From: Linum tenue
Lineage: Eukaryota; Streptophyta; Magnoliopsida; Malpighiales; Linaceae
DNA length: 64,000 bases
Direction: 5' to 3'
Assembly: GCA_946122785.1 (NCBI GenBank)
Contig: CAMGYJ010000004.1
Location: 19,242,150-19,306,149 of the forward strand
The notes beneath the pieces were generated by a model. The model was not told the DNA's origin. It searched no databases and worked only from the letters and a program-made list of their open reading frames with translations. The translations under genes were made by a program, and so were the position numbers. Shown piece by piece: positions 59,151-64,000 of this stretch (position 1 is its first letter; the number at the start of each line of letters is the position of its first letter).

Positions 59151-62100
59151 ATGGCCGTTCTAGCCGAGAACAAGCAGCCGCACGAGTCGCCGGAAGACGA
59201 GCTGCAGCAGAAGAAGAAGCGAAAGCGCAGCAGAGGAAAGAAAGCTCCGGCAGATTCTGATGAAGCTCCAGAGGGGAAGCAGAATGAAGCGGAGAGTGAA
59301 GATGAGGAAGAGAAGGAAGTTGTGACGGACAAGAAGAAAGGAAAGAAGAAGAAGAAGAAGCAGCAGATGGTAGATGAGAATGAAGATGAGGGTGATGGAG
59401 AAAAGGAGGAGGAGGAACAGAGCAATGGGAAAGATGGGGAGGCCGAGGGGAAGACAAAGGAGAAGAAAGTGAAGAGTGGCGGCGGAATTATGAGCACTGA
59501 CTCTTTTGATTCTTTGGGATTATCTGAGCCTACGAGGAAGGCGATTCAGGAGATGGGATTCCAGTATTTGACTCAGGTACAGTCTCTTCTGATTGGAACT
59601 TTTAGTGCACATTTCAGCACCCACCGGAACGATTCATGATGCATATTCATTTTTGGTAGTGTCAAATCCATTTTGTTTAAGCTTCTGTGGTGTTGCATAG
59701 TATGGTGTTACATTGGTTGAAGCTCAGCTGTTGTATTCTCGAATAGTTTTAAGTTGGCGGCGAATGGAAGCATTTTTTAAGTTTATTGAACTTACTGGAG
59801 TATATGCGTGCTGAGTTTAGTTAGCAAGAATAGCACGGCATTTGGGGAAATGTCCTTAACGTGTTTAGATATTGATTGTATTGAGACAAGTTTCTGACAA
59901 TTTGGAATCTACTGCGTGAAACAGATTCAATCAAGGGCAGTTCCACCTCTGCTAATTGGCAAGGATGTTTTAGGTGCAGCAAGGACAGGTTCTGGGAAAA
60001 CCCTTGCCTTTCTGATACCTGCTGTGGAGTTACTATACAATGTTCGTTTTGCTCCTCGTAATGGTACTGGTGTGGTTGTTATTTGCCCTACTAGAGAGCT
60101 TGCCATTCAGGTAAATGATCCTGCCCGTAGTGTAGATGTTCACTTAAAATCATCATTTCTTTCCTCTTGAACTGAATGATGAAATAGTACTGTATAATCA
60201 ATCAGATGAAATTGAACAGATAACTGTAGTTTGCTTCTTTACCATACCAGTTAGCCTTGTATGTAATTTGAGACTCTGCTAATTTGCTAATGGTATTTGT
60301 TTGTAACTTAGTGACCCGAAGGGCCTGATCTAGTGCCAAATGGAGATGCGAACCTTTTAATTCCTTTTCTCCCTAGACATTTTAGTCTTAGGCTTGATCT
60401 AATATATCATGGTGCAACATTATTCAGACGCATAAAGTGGCAGAAGACCTTCTCAAGTATCATTCACAGACCCTTGGGTTGGTTATCGGTGGGGCAGCAA
60501 GGAAAGGAGAAGCCGAGCGACTTGTTAAAGGGGTAAACTTGTTGGTTGCAACTCCTGGTCGGCTTCTGGATCATCTTCAAAATACCAAAGGATTCATTTA
60601 TAAGAACTTGAAGGTAACTTGTGGACCCTCTTTCATTTGTTTATATTCTTGTGGTTCGAATCATTCTCTGGAAGCATTAGTTTGGGCTTCATAGCTATAC
60701 TTTTGTGTCATATCTATTCAAGCATGTTTTGTGCTATTCTTGTGCTGCTTCTCCTTAAGGATGGAAAGTTTTTTTTGCTGATTCTTGAGGAAAACTTTGT
60801 AGTGCCTGACGATTGACGAGGCAGACAGGATATTGGAGGCCAATTTTGAGGAAGAAATGCAACAAATTCTCAAGCTTTTACCAAAGGTATCCCAATCTTC
60901 TACAATCATTTTATCAAATGTATACAATTAGTTAATTTTAGAAGTAGAGAGTGATTGGTTGTTGATATTATAACTTTTCTTGTGGTTAGTAATCCATATC
61001 TTGATTTCTCTCTGAAAGGTTGATAATACTATAATAGAATTTTTGAGGTGAAGTTATACACGTCAATTGATTATATAGAATTCCAAAGAGAACTAGCGCA
61101 TTGGCATCTGCTGTTTCTTGCATGCTGTTAGCAGTCTTCAATTGATTTGTGATGTGCCGACTGGTCCTATTAAAATCAGATTGTCCAGATTTTTAATTTT
61201 AGAATAAACAAAACCATACATATGCATGAGTTTTGTTCATTTTGTACCTTGCAGTGCTGTATTCTAGTTCTCTGACAAATTGTTGTGCCATCTGCAGACT
61301 AGGCAGACTGCCTTATTTTCAGCTACCCAAACAAAAAAGGTCTGTTTCTTGCAGCTGCTTCCTTGGAATGATTTTTATTTCCATTATCATTATACATGAT
61401 TCTATGCCAGTACTTGTCCCTTTTTTTAACATGAATTCTGTAGGCAAGAGCAAGCATTCAGTTTTTGCTAACTGCCTAACTTCTGCTGATTTTGCTTAGG
61501 TGGAGGACCTAGCTCGGTTGTCGTTTCAGACGACTCCTGTTTATATTGATGTTGATGATGGGAGACACAAGGTATGATGTTTGGTTTGATTCATTGGACA
61601 AGCAGAAAATATATGAACATGGCTCTGACCTTATCAAATCGTGGAATATTGTAGGTTACCAATGAAGGTCTTCAGCAAGGCTACACTGTAGTTCCAAGTT
61701 CCAAGAGATTTCTTCTTCTTTACTCCTTCTTAAAGAGGAACTTATCAAAGAAAGTGATGGTTTTTTTCTCGTCATGCAATTCTGTCAAGTTTCATTCGGA
61801 ACTTCTTACATACATTCAAATAGAATGCTTCGATATCCATGGAAAACAAAAGCAACAGAAGCGAACCTCGACCTTCTTTGATTTCTGCAAAGCTGAGAAA
61901 GGGATCTTGCTATGCACTGATGTTGCTGCTCGTGGACTTGATATACCTGCTGTGGTATGTGTTTTTTTCTTTGTTTTTCTTTTTAGATACAACTGATAAT
62001 TAATTTTCCTTTTGGCTAGCTCACCTAACTGATTTTCCTCCTATTTGCTGTGCAGGATTGGATTGTGCAGTATGATCCTCCTGATGAGCCCAAGGTGCCT

Positions 62101-63005
62101 GTTAATCCTCGTTGCATTCTACACTTCAAATTGGTTAATAATGGAGCTGTTCTTCGATCACATGTACTAACATTTACACTGAATTTCTGGTCTTTAGGAA
62201 TACATACACAGGGTAGGCCGAACAGCACGTGGAGAAGGTGCAAAAGGAAATGCCTTGATGTTCCTGATTCCAGAAGAACTTCAGTTTCTGCGGTATCTGA
62301 AGGTATGATGGCCTTAGATTGGAATTTTTACTGCGTATATTACTTGCTCTTGCTCTAGCTACCCTCGTCACTATTCCCTTTCAGGCAGCAAAAGTCCCTG
62401 TGAAAGAGTATGAATTCGATGAAAAGAAGCTGGCAAATGTTCAGACTCACCTGGTAAGTCATTTTCATCCAGGCTGGAGTCTACTATCATTCCCTAAATT
62501 TGATGAAAAGATGCAAACTCTTGGAAAGAATTCCTACTGACTCGGCTTGTGGGTTGTTGCAGGAGAAATTGGTGGCCAACAACTATTACTTGAACAAGTC
62601 GGCGAAAGAAGCTTACAGGTCTTACATCTTGGCATACAACTCTCACTCCATGAAAGATATATTCAATGTCCATCGCCTTGACTTACAGGTATCTTTCAAT
62701 TTACATAGTTGCATTCTCAGTGGTATGGAAACACCATTAAGAGTGAGCGAGCGAGCGAGCGAGTGACATGTTTCACGGTAACAATTATTTCTGGCTTATG
62801 TCTTATTATATTTTCTGGGCAGGCGGTTGCAGCTTCATTTTGCTTCTCTGGGCCACCAAAGGTGAACTTGAACATCGACAGCAGTGCCTCCAAGTTTAGA
62901 AAGACCAACAGCAGCAAGAAGAAAGGTAGCTTCAGCGACAACAATCCTTATGGACGATCAAGCGATAATGGTAACGAAGATAAGCGGAAATTCATGAGAT
63001 ACTAG
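59151..63005 (+). CDS. DEAD-box RNA helicase, Has1/DDX18 type (RH27/RH51-like)
   Basis: ATP-dependent RNA helicase of the nucleolar Has1 family, needed for pre-rRNA processing and 60S/40S assembly. Twelve exons: 59151-59576, 59925-60110, 60428-60613, 60803-60886, 61298-61339, 61500-61571, 61655-61954, 62056-62094, 62198-62302, 62385-62453, 62563-62688 and 62823-63005. All are GT-AG and phase 0, giving 605 residues. Residues 1-110 are a Lys/Glu-rich nucleolar-type tail. The Q motif follows ([19 protein letters not shown]). Motif I is ARTGSGKT (161-168), motif II DEAD (271-274), motif III SAT (302-304), then TDVAARGLD (V) and HRVGRTARG (VI). The C-terminus has the Has1-specific [20 protein letters not shown] and Lys-rich end. 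All catalytic motifs are intact. The next gene converges from the right. Confidence 0.96.
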
Positions 63006-63421
63006 GTGCTCGGAGAGCCAAGAAGCTTCTTCCTACACACTTAAAAAGTTTTGCAGCAGATTTTGATATTTCAAAGTTCTAGCACATTTCCCATCTTTCC
63101 TTCCAGCTGAGATACTCTTTTCCCCTCCACATCAGAAGGTTTATGTAACTTATGACACTATGAGAGCTGCGAAAGCTTGGTAATTGTTAATTGACAGTGT
63201 TTGAGCATCCATTAATTCAAATCTCTTCCTCTGTTTCCTTGTGGTAAACCATTGAAATCGATGAATATATGACACGAAGAAGAAAACAGAGTATAACGAA
63301 AGTAGCTACTCAAATTACAAAAGCCATTGTTTCTCCTAGTCCCTTGCTCTAAATCGAAACTGAAACAGAATAACAAGCTACACAAACTACAATTTCAACC
63401 CAAGCTATCTAAACATTGTTG
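63006..63421. other. Convergent 3' region
   Basis: 416 bp between the helicase stop and the stop of the minus-strand phytocyanin gene. It should contain both 3' UTRs; no other feature is seen. The tail-to-tail spacing leaves room for overlapping transcripts. Confidence 0.6.
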
Positions 63422-64000
63422 CTAAAGGAAGAGTGAAAGGGCGAGCAGAGGCAGGGCAGCAGCAGCAGCGACGGTGGCAGAGTATGGTGAAGCAGCGGCA
63501 GAGGACTTGTGATTGGGATGATCATCGGAAGGTGGTGGAGTTGGAAGGGGCGTGGAGTCGTCTTCAACGTCGAGGACTTTGATGATCATCTTCAGGCCAT
63601 GGTCACAGTGTCCGGTGACTCCACTGATGAAGTAGAACAGACCGGGGCGGTCGAGGCGAAAAGAAGTATCGCCGTTGTTGGAGAAGAAGAGAGGGTGTGA
63701 TGATCTGCACTTGTTGTACTCTTCCTCTTCCTTCACCACCATCACCGAGTCCTTCTTGTACTTGAAGCCTTTCCTCCAAAACACACACAAGAACAGAGTT
63801 TAGAGTAAAGCTGAAAGAGAAGAATGAGGAAAGAGCGGTTGGAGAAGGCTAAGTTATTTACGGAGGGTGTCATTGACGCGGAAGCGGTTGGTGGAAGCCC
63901 AGTCGTTGAAGAAGTGGTGCTGTTCGTCTTTGGACTTGGGAACCGTCCACCCTTCCTTCCCGCCGACGAACAACTCGGCGGAGCTGGCCGCGACGACGAC
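63422..64000 (-). CDS. Early-nodulin-like phytocyanin (partial, 5' end off window)
   Basis: GPI-anchored extracellular protein with a plastocyanin-like domain. Two exons are visible: 63862 to beyond 64000 and 63422-63768, with GT-AG borders in phase 1; 161 residues. The end of a signal peptide (VVVAASSA) precedes ELFVGGKEGWTVP. The domain follows: FFNDWASTNRFRVNDTLRFK, NKCRSSHP and GLFYFISGVTGHCDHGLKM. The two disulphide cysteines (NKC and GHC) are present, but the usual copper-binding His after the FKY strand is replaced (KKDSV), as in early-nodulin-like proteins, so copper binding is unlikely. A Pro-rich linker (PTPPPSDDH) and a hydrophobic Ala/Leu C-terminus form the GPI signal. It is transcribed towards the helicase gene. 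Confidence 0.92.

Noticed and set aside
59068..59497. Long Ser- and Pro-rich minus-strand frames opposite helicase exon 1
   Set aside because: They are antisense shadows of the GAA/GAG-rich Lys/Glu tail of the helicase.

Overview
This is a 64 kb piece of a flowering-plant nuclear genome, most likely a eudicot. The evidence is spliced genes with GT-AG introns, proteins typical of plants (an organellar bL17, Dr1/NC2-beta, a DUF617 protein, an early-nodulin-like phytocyanin), a plant tRNA-Ala(AGC), and a dense layer of plant transposons. The species cannot be named from the sequence. One 100-N scaffold gap sits at 18435-18534.

The window has two halves. Positions 1 to about 39,170 are a transposon island with no intact host gene. 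From left to right it holds: a 3' fragment of one LINE; a nearly full-length LINE (about 1714-7375) with a perfect 15-bp target-site duplication (TSD), one nonsense codon in ORF2 and one frameshift in ORF1; a pseudogene fragment of the meiotic cohesin REC8/SYN1; a complete 337-bp TRIM; two hAT-type non-autonomous elements and a Mutator-type MITE; a decayed LINE with a hAT element nested in it; a Ty1/copia remnant running into the gap; Athila-like Ty3/gypsy material; a decayed hAT transposase gene; a candidate Pack-MULE; and a Ty3/gypsy (Athila/Tat-like) element whose pol is almost entirely deleted, whose left LTR is chimeric and whose right LTR carries a nested hAT element.

Positions 39,170-64,000 are gene-rich. 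In order: an organellar ribosomal protein bL17 (39423-40238 +), the TBP-binding repressor subunit Dr1/NC2-beta (42274-44089 +), a uL18-family ribosomal protein (about 45504-46349 +), a MIZU-KUSSEI1-like DUF617 protein (48053-48904 +), a long AT-rich gap, tRNA-Ala(AGC) (56829-56901 +), a 12-exon Has1/DDX18-type DEAD-box helicase (59151-63005 +), and the 3' part of an early-nodulin-like phytocyanin (63422-64000 -). Several of these serve translation or ribosome biogenesis (bL17, uL18, tRNA-Ala, Has1-type helicase). Site II-type and telo-box motifs typical of that regulon lie upstream of bL17 and in the helicase leader.

The most distinctive feature is the set of short hAT-type elements. Five have exact 8-bp TSDs read directly from the sequence and one has a 6/8 match. 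Each has short terminal inverted repeats (TIRs), and most have ends packed with their own short motif (for example CCGAAC, ACCGG or GGGCGG). No new multi-gene system was found; the novelty lies in mobile-element architecture and captured or fragmentary gene pieces.
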